NCBI RefSeq assembly: GCF_036237275.1
Contig: NZ_CP108352.1
Coordinates: 8,209,501 to 8,273,500 of the forward strand
Direction: 5' to 3'
DNA length: 64,000 bases
Origin: Streptomyces sp. NBC_01353
GTDB taxonomy: Bacteria > Actinomycetota > Actinomycetes > Streptomycetales > Streptomycetaceae
In this document: one piece after another, positions 57,352 to 64,000 of the stretch
Position numbering within the stretch: the stretch's first letter is position 1
How the letters are laid out: every line of letters starts with the position of its first letter
Position numbers and translations under genes: made by a program
Notes under the pieces: model-generated
The model's database searches: none
What the model was told of the DNA's origin: nothing
Seen by the model: only the letters and a program-made list of their open reading frames with translations

Positions 57352-57660
57352 TGTCGAGCACCCGGCAGGCGCAGCCCGGCAGTTCGGCGGCTGGGGTGCT
57401 TCTTTCGGATCTTCGTCCCGAGGGTCCCGGGCGGGCGATACACCGTCGGCACCCTGCTGCTCCTCGGCGGCCTGCCACTGAGTCTCGCGGTGGCGGAATC
57501 CTGGTTCTGGCTCACCCTCGCCGGCTTCGCGCTCATGACCGTTGTTCACGCCGTGAAGGGCGTCCACTTGTTCCGCGCCCGCCGTCGTCCCACGGCCGGC
57601 AGGTCAACGTCCGAATGCCGCCAGCGTGGTCCGTCTCGTGCGATCACGCTTGCGGCATGA
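57352..57660 (+). pseudogene. membrane-protein fragment lacking its start
   Basis: The frame ends at TGA 57660, overlapping the next gene's ATG, and encodes VGTLLLLGGLPLSLAVAESW and LTLAGFALMTVVHAVKGVHL, two TM helices, then an Arg-rich tail. No ATG, GTG or TTG occurs in frame upstream before a stop, so the 5' part is missing. The ATGA coupling with the SnoaL gene suggests that they were once an operon. Confidence 0.45.
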
Positions 57661-58118
57661 CGATTCCATCCGCGACAGACTCGGTGACCGTCCTGACCCG
57701 CATGTATGCGGCCGAAGCGGAGTACCTGGCGGCCGGAGGCCCGGGCGAGGCTCCGTTCGACCTGCTTGCCCCCTTCTTCGCGCCTGATGTCGTGCTGTAT
57801 CAAGCCGATGCTCTGCCCTATGGCGGAACCTGGCGTGGGCACCAGGGCATGGAAGGGTTCTTCCTTGCGATGAGCCAGGTGTGGGAATCGTTCGACATGG
57901 TGGAGCAGGAGTTCCTCGCCACCGGCGAGACTGCGGTGGTGCTCACCCACGTCCGTGCTCGCGCTCGTGCGACCGGCCGCGAGCTCACGTTTCCGATCTT
58001 GCAGACGATCAGGGTCATGGACGGGCGGATCTCTGAAGTCCGCCCCTTCTACTGGGACACCGCGGCAATCGCCGGCGCCTGCGTGGGGCCGACACCGGCT
58101 GCCCGAAGCCGTCCCTGA
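57657..58118 (+). CDS. SnoaL-like / NTF2-fold protein
   Basis: A 153-residue cone-fold protein: LLAPFFAPDVVLYQADALPY, GGTWRGHQGMEGFFLAMSQV, VVLTHVRARARATGRELTFP and IRVMDGRISEVRPFYWD. Family members act as small-molecule isomerases, hydrolases or carrier-like domains; many are of unknown role. Its ATG overlaps the TGA of the membrane-protein fragment upstream. No signal peptide. Confidence 0.85.
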   Translation: MTIPSATDSVTVLTRMYAAEAEYLAAGGPGEAPFDLLAPFFAPDVVLYQADALPYGGTWRGHQGMEGFFLAMSQVWESFDMVEQEFLATGETAVVLTHVRARARATGRELTFPILQTIRVMDGRISEVRPFYWDTAAIAGACVGPTPAARSRP

Positions 58119-58240
58119 GCACGCTGGTCACAGCCACTCGTTGATTACGGCAACCAGTACGGCCGCTTCGTAGCGGACAGCCGGCTCGGTCGTACCGCGT
58201 GGCGACCGCAGGGTGGTGCTCGAGGCGGACATGGCTCGCG

Positions 58241-60319
58241 TCAACGTGCGGGTGTGGCCTCTGCGATGAGGATTGCCACGTCGTCGTGGTCGTCGGGGTG
58301 CCGCAGGGAGCGCAGGAGCCACCGGCAGGTGTCGTCCAGGGGTCGGCGCGGTTCGTCGAGCGTGTGCAGCAGGGTGTTCAGTCGCTCGTCGATGGGGTGG
58401 TGGCGGGTTTCGACGAGGCCGTCGGTGTAGAGGACGAGCCGGTCGCCCGAGTTGAGTTCGAAGGTTGTGGTGTGGAAGGGCACGCCGCCGACGCCGAGGG
58501 GTACTCCGGTGGGCAGGACGAGCAGCCGGGGTTGCCGCCCGGCCGCAGCGAGAACGGGCGGGAGGTGTCCGGCGTTGGCTATGCGGCACCGGTGATCGTG
58601 GGGGTCGTAGACGGCGTAGAGACAGGTGGCGATGTAGTGCTCCAGCCCGCGGGTGAGCTTGTCCAGGTGCTGGAGGACCTGGTCGGGCTCCAGGTCGAGA
58701 TCGGCGAAGGCACATGTGGCGGTGCGTAGGCGCCCCATGGTGGCGGCGGCGTCGATGCCGTTCCCCATGACGTCGCCGACCACCAGGGCGGTCCTGTCGC
58801 CGTTCAAGGGGATGATGTCGTACCAGTCGCCGCCGACCTCGCTGGATGCCTGGGCGGGCTGGTAGAGGGAGGCGACCTCCAGCCCTGTCAGCCGTGGCGG
58901 TGCTCCGGGCAGCAGACTGCGTTGCAGGGTCTCGGCCGTGTTACGCACGCTCTCGTGCCAGCGGGCGTTGTCGATGCAGACGGCAGCACGTGAGGCGAGC
59001 TCGCCGGCGAGAAGCACGTCGTCCTCGTCGAAGGGAAGCGGGTTGCGGGCGCGCAGAAGATCGAAGGCGCCGAGGACCTCGCCGCGGGCGATCAGCGGCA
59101 CGGCGAGGTAGGAGTGCGCACCCGCCTGCGCGAGGACGGCCGCGGTTTCGGGACTGCGAGCGATTTGCAGGAGGTCGTTGCTACTGACGTGGGCCACGAG
59201 GATGGGCCGCCCGACGTGGACACACTGGGTGACCAGGCGGTCGGCGCCGTAGGCGGCCAGATCCCCGACCCTGTCGGCGGCAGCGGTGATCTCGGTGGGA
59301 TAGGCACTGGCCACGGCGAGCGCGCGGAACAGCTCCGGTCCCTCGTGGGGCCCGCCAGTGCGGCGGAAGGCCAGTACGGCGTCGAGGACGTCGACCGCCG
59401 CGACATCGGCCAGGTCGGGGACGGCGACCTGGGCCAGTTCGTGGGCGGTCTGCTCAACCCCCAGGGTGGTGCCGACGCGGGCGGAGGCGTCGGCGATCAG
59501 GGCCAGGCGGCGCCGGGCCCGGTCCGCTTCTGTTGCCGCCCGATGGCGTTCGGTGACGTCGACGACCGAGGTGGCCACGCCGATGACCCGCCCGCCCGGG
59601 GTCTCAAGCCGGTAGTTCGACACCGACCAAGCATGATCACGATTCGGATCCGCCGATGTGCGGCCGACCGTGTACTGATCGATAAGCGGTGTGCCGGTGA
59701 CCAGGACCTGCCGCAGCGCCGACTCGATGGTGTCGACGTCGAGGAACGGCAGGATCTCGCGGAGGCGACGCCCGAAGTGGTCGGCGGCGGGGATGCCGTT
59801 GATGCGCTCGAGGGCCGGGTTCACCAGCAAGTAGCGCAGGTCGGTGTCCAGCAGAGCGATACCGATGGGGGACTGTGACACCAGCCGCTCGGACAGAGCC
59901 AGATCGGTCTCCATCCGCTGCAGCGTGGTCTGGTCGGCGGCGATGCCCAGGGCATAGACATCGCCGAGGTCGTCCAGCAGCCGCATGGCGCGGAACTCCA
60001 CCAGACGGGTTTCGCCGTCCTTGTGCCGAATCGGAAACGCGCCGGCCCAGCTCGCACCGGTACCCATCACCTCGGCGAAGAGCTTGGCGACCAGGTCGTG
60101 GTGCTCCTCGTGGACCAGCAGGTCCGCTGCGGCGTTGCCCAGTGCCTCCTCGGCGGTGTAACCGAACACCTGATCGGCCTGCGGGCTCCAGAACACGATC
60201 CGGCCTTGGCCGTCCAGGACGACCGCGGCGACGCTGAGAACGTCGAGCAGTCCTCCTGGTGGCGTCGGCCCCGCCCGACGGCCCCGCCGCTCGCCCGGAT
60301 GCGGCTCCTGCGTGTCCAT
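58241..60319 (-). CDS. PAS-PAS-GAF-PP2C (SpoIIE-type) protein phosphatase
   Basis: A 692-residue cytoplasmic signalling phosphatase. Two PAS domains (about 22-135, VVLDGQGRIVFWSPQADQVF; and 150-265, GIALLDTDLRYLLVNPALER) are followed by a GAF domain (285-440) and a SpoIIE/PP2C catalytic domain with the metal motifs EVGGDWYDIIPL, VVGDVMGNGIDAAATMGRLR, NAGHLPPVL, DRLVLYTDGLVE and DDVAILIAEA. In Streptomyces such proteins dephosphorylate anti-anti-sigma factors. ATG 60319 follows GGGAGG. It has no linked anti-sigma gene. Confidence 0.92.
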   Translation of the reverse strand: MDTQEPHPGERRGRRAGPTPPGGLLDVLSVAAVVLDGQGRIVFWSPQADQVFGYTAEEALGNAAADLLVHEEHHDLVAKLFAEVMGTGASWAGAFPIRHKDGETRLVEFRAMRLLDDLGDVYALGIAADQTTLQRMETDLALSERLVSQSPIGIALLDTDLRYLLVNPALERINGIPAADHFGRRLREILPFLDVDTIESALRQVLVTGTPLIDQYTVGRTSADPNRDHAWSVSNYRLETPGGRVIGVATSVVDVTERHRAATEADRARRRLALIADASARVGTTLGVEQTAHELAQVAVPDLADVAAVDVLDAVLAFRRTGGPHEGPELFRALAVASAYPTEITAAADRVGDLAAYGADRLVTQCVHVGRPILVAHVSSNDLLQIARSPETAAVLAQAGAHSYLAVPLIARGEVLGAFDLLRARNPLPFDEDDVLLAGELASRAAVCIDNARWHESVRNTAETLQRSLLPGAPPRLTGLEVASLYQPAQASSEVGGDWYDIIPLNGDRTALVVGDVMGNGIDAAATMGRLRTATCAFADLDLEPDQVLQHLDKLTRGLEHYIATCLYAVYDPHDHRCRIANAGHLPPVLAAAGRQPRLLVLPTGVPLGVGGVPFHTTTFELNSGDRLVLYTDGLVETRHHPIDERLNTLLHTLDEPRRPLDDTCRWLLRSLRHPDDHDDVAILIAEATPAR

Positions 60320-60671
60320 CCCTGAAGCCTCCCTCCTCGGCGGAGCCCGCGGCGCGCACTGGTCGAGGGCTTCCCTTCCATGCTGCTCCCCGAGCCTGGG
60401 CTGCACGATCCGGACGCAGGCACGGCTCGGCGCTCAAGCTCAGGGCGACGTCGGCACGGCCCAAGGACTGGCCGACCAGTCGGGCACCGAGGGGAACGCA
60501 CCCGTCACGGCCGAGACCGTGGCCGGGGCGCAAGGCCGCTGCCGGCAGGGACCACGAGGCCGGACGCTGTCGAGGTCGAACGGGAGCGGCTTCCGCGCCA
60601 GGGATAGGGGTCGTCGGCCGCGCCGGGTCCGTCGACCGGTAGGACCCCCGGTGCACCCGCCGTCCCTCTCC
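60320..60671. other. 352-nt stretch without a supported gene
   Basis: This is the upstream region of the phosphatase gene and the downstream region of the hydrolase. Leftward frames here are out of register with both genes and have no family-like content. Confidence 0.4.
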
Positions 60672-61496
60672 TCACCTGTCCGAGGGGAACCCGGCGGTGA
60701 GGTAGGCCGACAGCTGGCCGGGTGCGTCTTCCTGGAGGAGGTGGCCCGCGCCCTCGATCCAGTGCAGCTCGGCGTGCGCGATACGTTCGTGCAGCCACTC
60801 GGCGTACCTCGGGGGGAGGATGCGGTCCTCGCGGCCCCAGATGAGGCGCACCGGAAGCGACATCCCGCTCAGGAGATGCTCGTACGCGGAAGTGTCCGCC
60901 TGCCTGATCTGGCTGTACTGGCGGTAGAACGCGGCCTGCCCTGCGGCTCCCCGCCACGGCGCGAGGAACGCGTCGAGGACTTCCGGCCGCAAGCCGATGT
61001 GCGTTGCGTGCCGCATATGGCTGGCGACCAGCGCCTCGTGAGCGTAGTCCGGAAGCTGCTGGAACACATCCGGATGCTCCAGGATGAGCCGGAAGAGCCC
61101 TCTCTCCCACTCACCGCCGCTTACCGCGTCGAAGAGGGTCAGGTCCCGGTAGCTCTTCTCCTCGAGCAGCAGCGTCCGGAGTGCCACGGCCCCGCCGATG
61201 TCGTGGGCAACGACACTGGGGCAGGACAGCTCCCAATGTTCGAGGAGCCGGGCGAGGTTCCTCGCGTGAGCCGCCAAGCTGAGGTCCTGGCCCTCTCGCT
61301 GGTCCGACTGGCCGAAGCCGAGATGGTCGAAGACGAAGACCGTGCGGGTATGTGCGAGCGCTGGAGCGATGTCCCGCCAGAGAAAGGAGGAGTACGGGGT
61401 GCCGTGCACCAGCACGACCGGGTCTCCGCTGCCGAGGACTCTCCAGCGCACCGTCCCGTCAGGCGTCTCGAACTCCTCGCTCAGTGTCCATTTCAC
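60672..61496 (-). CDS. alpha/beta hydrolase with Asp nucleophile (haloalkane dehalogenase / epoxide hydrolase-like)
   Basis: A 274-residue enzyme starting at GTG 61496 (VKWTLSEEFETPDGTVRWRV). It has the oxyanion segment VVLVHGTPYSSFLWRDI, a nucleophile elbow AHDIGGAVAL with Asp in place of Ser, a cap domain, and the acid and His in LIWGREDRILP and GAGHLLQED. An Asp nucleophile points to haloalkane dehalogenase, fluoroacetate dehalogenase or epoxide hydrolase chemistry rather than esterase. The substrate is unknown. It is monocistronic. Confidence 0.87.
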   Translation of the reverse strand: MKWTLSEEFETPDGTVRWRVLGSGDPVVLVHGTPYSSFLWRDIAPALAHTRTVFVFDHLGFGQSDQREGQDLSLAAHARNLARLLEHWELSCPSVVAHDIGGAVALRTLLLEEKSYRDLTLFDAVSGGEWERGLFRLILEHPDVFQQLPDYAHEALVASHMRHATHIGLRPEVLDAFLAPWRGAAGQAAFYRQYSQIRQADTSAYEHLLSGMSLPVRLIWGREDRILPPRYAEWLHERIAHAELHWIEGAGHLLQEDAPGQLSAYLTAGFPSDR

Positions 61497-61648
61497 AACA
61501 CCACAGTGCCGTGGAAGGGGGTGACTCCCAAATCCATCGACAACTGACTTCACTGCCTCTTCCGTGCGGGGCCGTGGCCCGTGGGGTGACCTCTGCCCGT
61601 GGCATCGGCGTTGCGGTGACCGTGGCTGGTCTGCTTCGTTCTCAGGGC

Positions 61649-61873
61649 ATGAACAACATCATCAAGCGTGCTCTCGTTGCCACGGCCCTGGTCGGTGCTG
61701 CTGCTGCTGCGGTCGGTGCCACTCCGGCTGCGGCTGATCCGATCGGTTCCCTCCCGATCGGCCTCTCGGACGCCGGCGTCGACGGCCTCGGTCTGGTCGG
61801 TGGAGTCGCCGACACGGTCGGTGGCCTCGGCGATGTCGGCAAGGGGAGCGCCGTCAACGGCCTCAACGGCTGA
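61649..61873 (+). CDS. small secreted Gly-rich protein
   Basis: A 74-residue precursor: MNNIIKRALVATALVGAAAA, signal peptide cut near AAADP, then a Gly/Val/Leu-rich mature peptide of about 45 residues (LPIGLSDAGVDGLGLVGGVA). It has no Cys. The style recalls small surface proteins of Streptomyces aerial hyphae, but it lacks the chaplin motif, so I leave it unnamed. A weak CAGGG precedes ATG 61649. Confidence 0.7.
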   Translation: MNNIIKRALVATALVGAAAAAVGATPAAADPIGSLPIGLSDAGVDGLGLVGGVADTVGGLGDVGKGSAVNGLNG

Positions 61874-62538
61874 ACCGAGGACCGCGTACACAGGGCCCGG
61901 AGTCTCGGGCGACAGCAGCAGCGACACGGTGCCCTTCTCGTCTGCCGGCGAGGAGGGCACCGTGGTTCAGGGGCGTCCCTGCCGGATATGGGTCAGGCCG
62001 ACTTCCGACGCGGAGAAGTCGGCAAGCGTCGTCCGGGTCGCGAACCGCCGGCTGACGCCACAGACCTGAGCTCATGGGTGATGGGTAACGTCATGGCCTC
62101 CGGGCGAGATCGTGCCGGACAAGTGGGATCTGTATCTGAGGCGCCCGCGCGCGCCGGCCCCGCGCGGCACCCCGACCCTTGTGCAGTGCTCCGCCCTTGA
62201 GGGCGGGGGTGAAGCGCGTCCTCGGCCCGGAGGAGCGAAGCGGTGGAGTTCGCTGTGCCTCCGGGACCTCGACTCAGACCGGCCGTTGCCGGCGCGGGAC
62301 TCGTCGATGCTCTACCGCGCACGCCGCCGCACTGGCGGCCCTCGGCCGCTCGCGGGAGGCGGAGGAGGGGTTCGACAGGGCGGCGGCGCTGGCGGCCGAA
62401 CTGCCGTATCCGGCGGGCGCTCGCCGAGTGGAGTGGGTCAGGGGGACGGCGGGGGGCGTCCGGGGCAGTTCTCCCGGGGTACGTCGGTGAGGCGGGCGAA
62501 GACGACGACGTTCGGCGGTGATGCCGTCGGCAAGGTTC
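61874..62538. other. 665-nt stretch with a TPR-like gene fragment
   Basis: Most of it shows nothing. On the plus strand 62314-62436 encodes AHAAALAALGRSREAEEGFD and RAAALAAELPYPAGARRVEW, a single TPR pair like those near the C terminus of large SARP/LuxR-type regulators. It has no start and is cut off on both sides, so it is probably a gene remnant. Confidence 0.4.
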
Positions 62539-63402
62539 TCAGACGAGGCTGGTCAACAGCTCCGCGAAGAGCTGCGGCCTGCTGAAGTAGCCGACGTGCG
62601 AGGTGTCCAGGGTGTGCACATCGAAAGGGTTGTGCGGTGTCAGCGCGTCCGCTTTGCGGATCATGTAGTCCTGGACGGCCGGGGTCGTGCTGCGGTCCGC
62701 GGAGAGGCGGACGTAGGTGTGCGGGACGCGTCCCCATCCGTCGGCCCGGACCAACGCCGCCGGTTCCAGCACCGAGTAGTTCTCGTCCGGGTCCAGGGAG
62801 TCCAGCAGCAGCCGGAACTGGTGGTCGGTGGAGTCGGCCATGATGGCGGCCTTCAACTCGGCGAACAGCGCCGGGTCGTCGTGGGCACTGCGCCAGTTCA
62901 GCCGGACCACTCCGGGGTCACGCACGTCCGGCACGGCGATCCGCGCCGTCGCGGCGGCCAGCAGGTTGTCGTCGACCACGTTCCACGGCTCGGTGAGCAT
63001 GGCCGGGTCGCTGAGGCAGAGCGCGGAGAGGTAGACCACGCGGTCGAGCAGTTCCGGTGCGGCGTTGGCGACGGCGCTGATGGTCAGACCGCCGAGACTG
63101 TTCCCGACCAGAACGATCGGACCCCATTCGGCGAGCCGAGGCAGGGCGTCCACCACGTGTCGCACGTTGTCCCGCAACGTGATGCCGCGCATCGGGGAGG
63201 GGGCGGCGGCCAGTGCCATGGCGTCCTGGGGTTGCCGGTAGTAGGCGGCGGGGCTGCCGGCACGGTCGCCGTGGCCGGGCAGGTCGACGGCGTACGAACG
63301 GTGTCCGAGCAGGGCCAGTTCGTTCTGCAACGGGCCCCAGGCCCGGGCGTTGCTGGAGCCGCCGTGAACGAACACGAAAGTGGGGCGCAGGGTGGCGCGC
63401 AT
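62539..63402 (-). CDS. alpha/beta hydrolase, paralogue of the one at 48038
   Basis: A 287-residue hydrolase, the same length as its paralogue. It opens RATLRPTFVFVHGGSSNARA, has a canonical elbow GNSLGG with Ser nucleophile, the acid in LDPDENYSVLEP, and a C-terminal His in LDTSHVGYF. Segments such as ALLGHRSYAVDLPGHG and RVPHTYVRLSADRS align with the 48038 protein over the full length. ATG 63402 follows GAGGA. Substrate unknown; no signal peptide. Confidence 0.88.
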   Translation of the reverse strand: MRATLRPTFVFVHGGSSNARAWGPLQNELALLGHRSYAVDLPGHGDRAGSPAAYYRQPQDAMALAAAPSPMRGITLRDNVRHVVDALPRLAEWGPIVLVGNSLGGLTISAVANAAPELLDRVVYLSALCLSDPAMLTEPWNVVDDNLLAAATARIAVPDVRDPGVVRLNWRSAHDDPALFAELKAAIMADSTDHQFRLLLDSLDPDENYSVLEPAALVRADGWGRVPHTYVRLSADRSTTPAVQDYMIRKADALTPHNPFDVHTLDTSHVGYFSRPQLFAELLTSLV

Positions 63403-63739
63403 GATGGAGATCCTCGTCATCCAGAGGTGAACGGTGGACGTGGGACCAGGCGTCGGCGACGGCCGACACCACGGTCAGGACGCCTACCGGGTCCGGACGG
63501 CCTGCCAGTCGTGGATGACGGAACACATGGTGGTGACCGTAACAGGTGGTGGCGGCCCGTAGGCGCCCGGAGCCGAACCGGCGGGAGAGTTCGTCACGTT
63601 GGCGGGCCTGACCAGGCGGCACCCGGGCGGCCCGCCCGACATCTGCGGCCCCCATCAGCCGGCTTCAGGTCGTCAGTCGTCACTCAGCGGGCGCGATGCG
63701 GAATGTGTGCCAGAGCCCGTTCTCGCGAACAAAGCCACC
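63403..63739. other. 337-nt stretch without a supported gene
   Basis: It holds the promoter region of the leftward hydrolase and the 3' flank of the partial oxidoreductase. No hairpin or family-like frame was identified. Confidence 0.4.
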
Positions 63740-64000
63740 TCAGGGAGTGGCCAGGACGGGGGTGTCGAACGGGTCGTAGTGGATGCGGTCCGGCGACGTG
63801 CCGCCGAGCATGAGTGTCTGCCGGGCTGAGGTGACCATCGGGGCCGGACCGCTGAGGAAGGCGTCATGCTGGTACCACGGTCCGTACTCGGCAAGGACTT
63901 GTGGCAGAGACCCCCGGATCCCGGGGATGTACTCGTCGGAGACCGCGCCCCTGACTGTCAGCCAGTGATGACGCTGTGCCATGCGCAGCATGTCGTCCAC
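63740..64000 (-). CDS. flavin/NAD(P)-binding oxidoreductase, C-terminal part (runs off the right edge)
   Basis: The last 86 residues of a ferredoxin-reductase-type protein: VDDMLRMAQRHHWLTVRGAV, then YQHDAFLSGPAPMVTSARQT, corresponding to the CGPxxMV nicotinamide-binding motif with Ser for Cys, and the terminal GTSPDRIHYDPFDTPV. This ending is typical of flavohaemoglobins and globin-coupled or phenol-hydroxylase-type reductases. The N-terminal domain that would tell them apart lies outside the window. Confidence 0.85.
   Translation of the reverse strand: MDDMLRMAQRHHWLTVRGAVSDEYIPGIRGSLPQVLAEYGPWYQHDAFLSGPAPMVTSARQTLMLGGTSPDRIHYDPFDTPVLATP

Noticed and set aside
61649-61873. A chaplin or rodlin
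   Set aside because: It is small and secreted, but lacks the paired Cys and the hydrophobic chaplin domain, and it is shorter than rodlins.

Overview
The window is high-GC actinobacterial DNA and almost certainly Streptomyces. Codon third positions are nearly always G or C, starts are often GTG or TTG, and the families are typical of the genus (ECF42 sigma factor with a DGPF/YCII partner, PadR-ABC operon, CHAT/TPR proteins, PAS-GAF-PP2C phosphatase, large secreted subtilase). No rRNA, tRNA, CRISPR or replication genes were seen. The mix of regulators, transporters, resistance-type enzymes, broken genes and IS5-type remnants resembles a chromosome arm rather than the core.

Layout. 0-9 kb: the start of an ABC ATPase, a two-component pair, mscL, and then a decayed stretch (LPXTG-protein pseudogene, IS5-type remnant, frameshifted TPR gene, a response regulator and a histidine kinase that each lost one end at a common deletion junction). 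9-17 kb: a TetR-MarR fusion regulator and a molybdenum hydroxylase cluster (XdhC-type maturation factor divergent from FAD, 2Fe-2S and Mo-cofactor subunits plus a CoxG-like protein), then a LuxR-type regulator. 17-21 kb: a secreted S8 protease. 21-28 kb: a leftward sugar operon (GH13 glucosidase, binding lipoprotein, two permeases), with a second solitary binding protein and shared operator-like sequences. 28-32 kb: a PadR-regulated ABC exporter. 32-35 kb: a rifampin-monooxygenase-like gene beside a macrolide/rifamycin-type glycosyltransferase, with a RAE-like site. 35-41 kb: small enzymes, an AraC regulator, a universal stress protein and a truncated kinase. 41-45 kb: a DUF998 protein and a DGPF protein divergent around a 17-bp perfect inverted repeat, then an ECF42 sigma factor fused in frame to a truncated tyrosine-recombinase-like domain. 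45-48 kb: TetR regulator, GNAT-SnoaL fusion, a second IS5-type remnant. 48-54 kb: an alpha/beta hydrolase and a three-gene operon of a TPR protein, a TPR-CHAT protease and a small membrane protein resembling an effector-associated component. 54-64 kb: secreted protein, NCS1 permease, SnoaL protein, PP2C phosphatase, two more hydrolases, a small secreted protein and the end of a flavin oxidoreductase.

The best candidates for something new are the translationally coupled TPR / CHAT-protease / membrane-protein operon (49.3-54.2 kb), which looks like a conflict or cell-death module, and the ECF42-recombinase fusion (42.9-44.9 kb). The TetR-MarR fusion with a near-perfect operator and the rox plus glycosyltransferase pair come next. 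Function assignments rest on motif recognition by eye; no database search was run.
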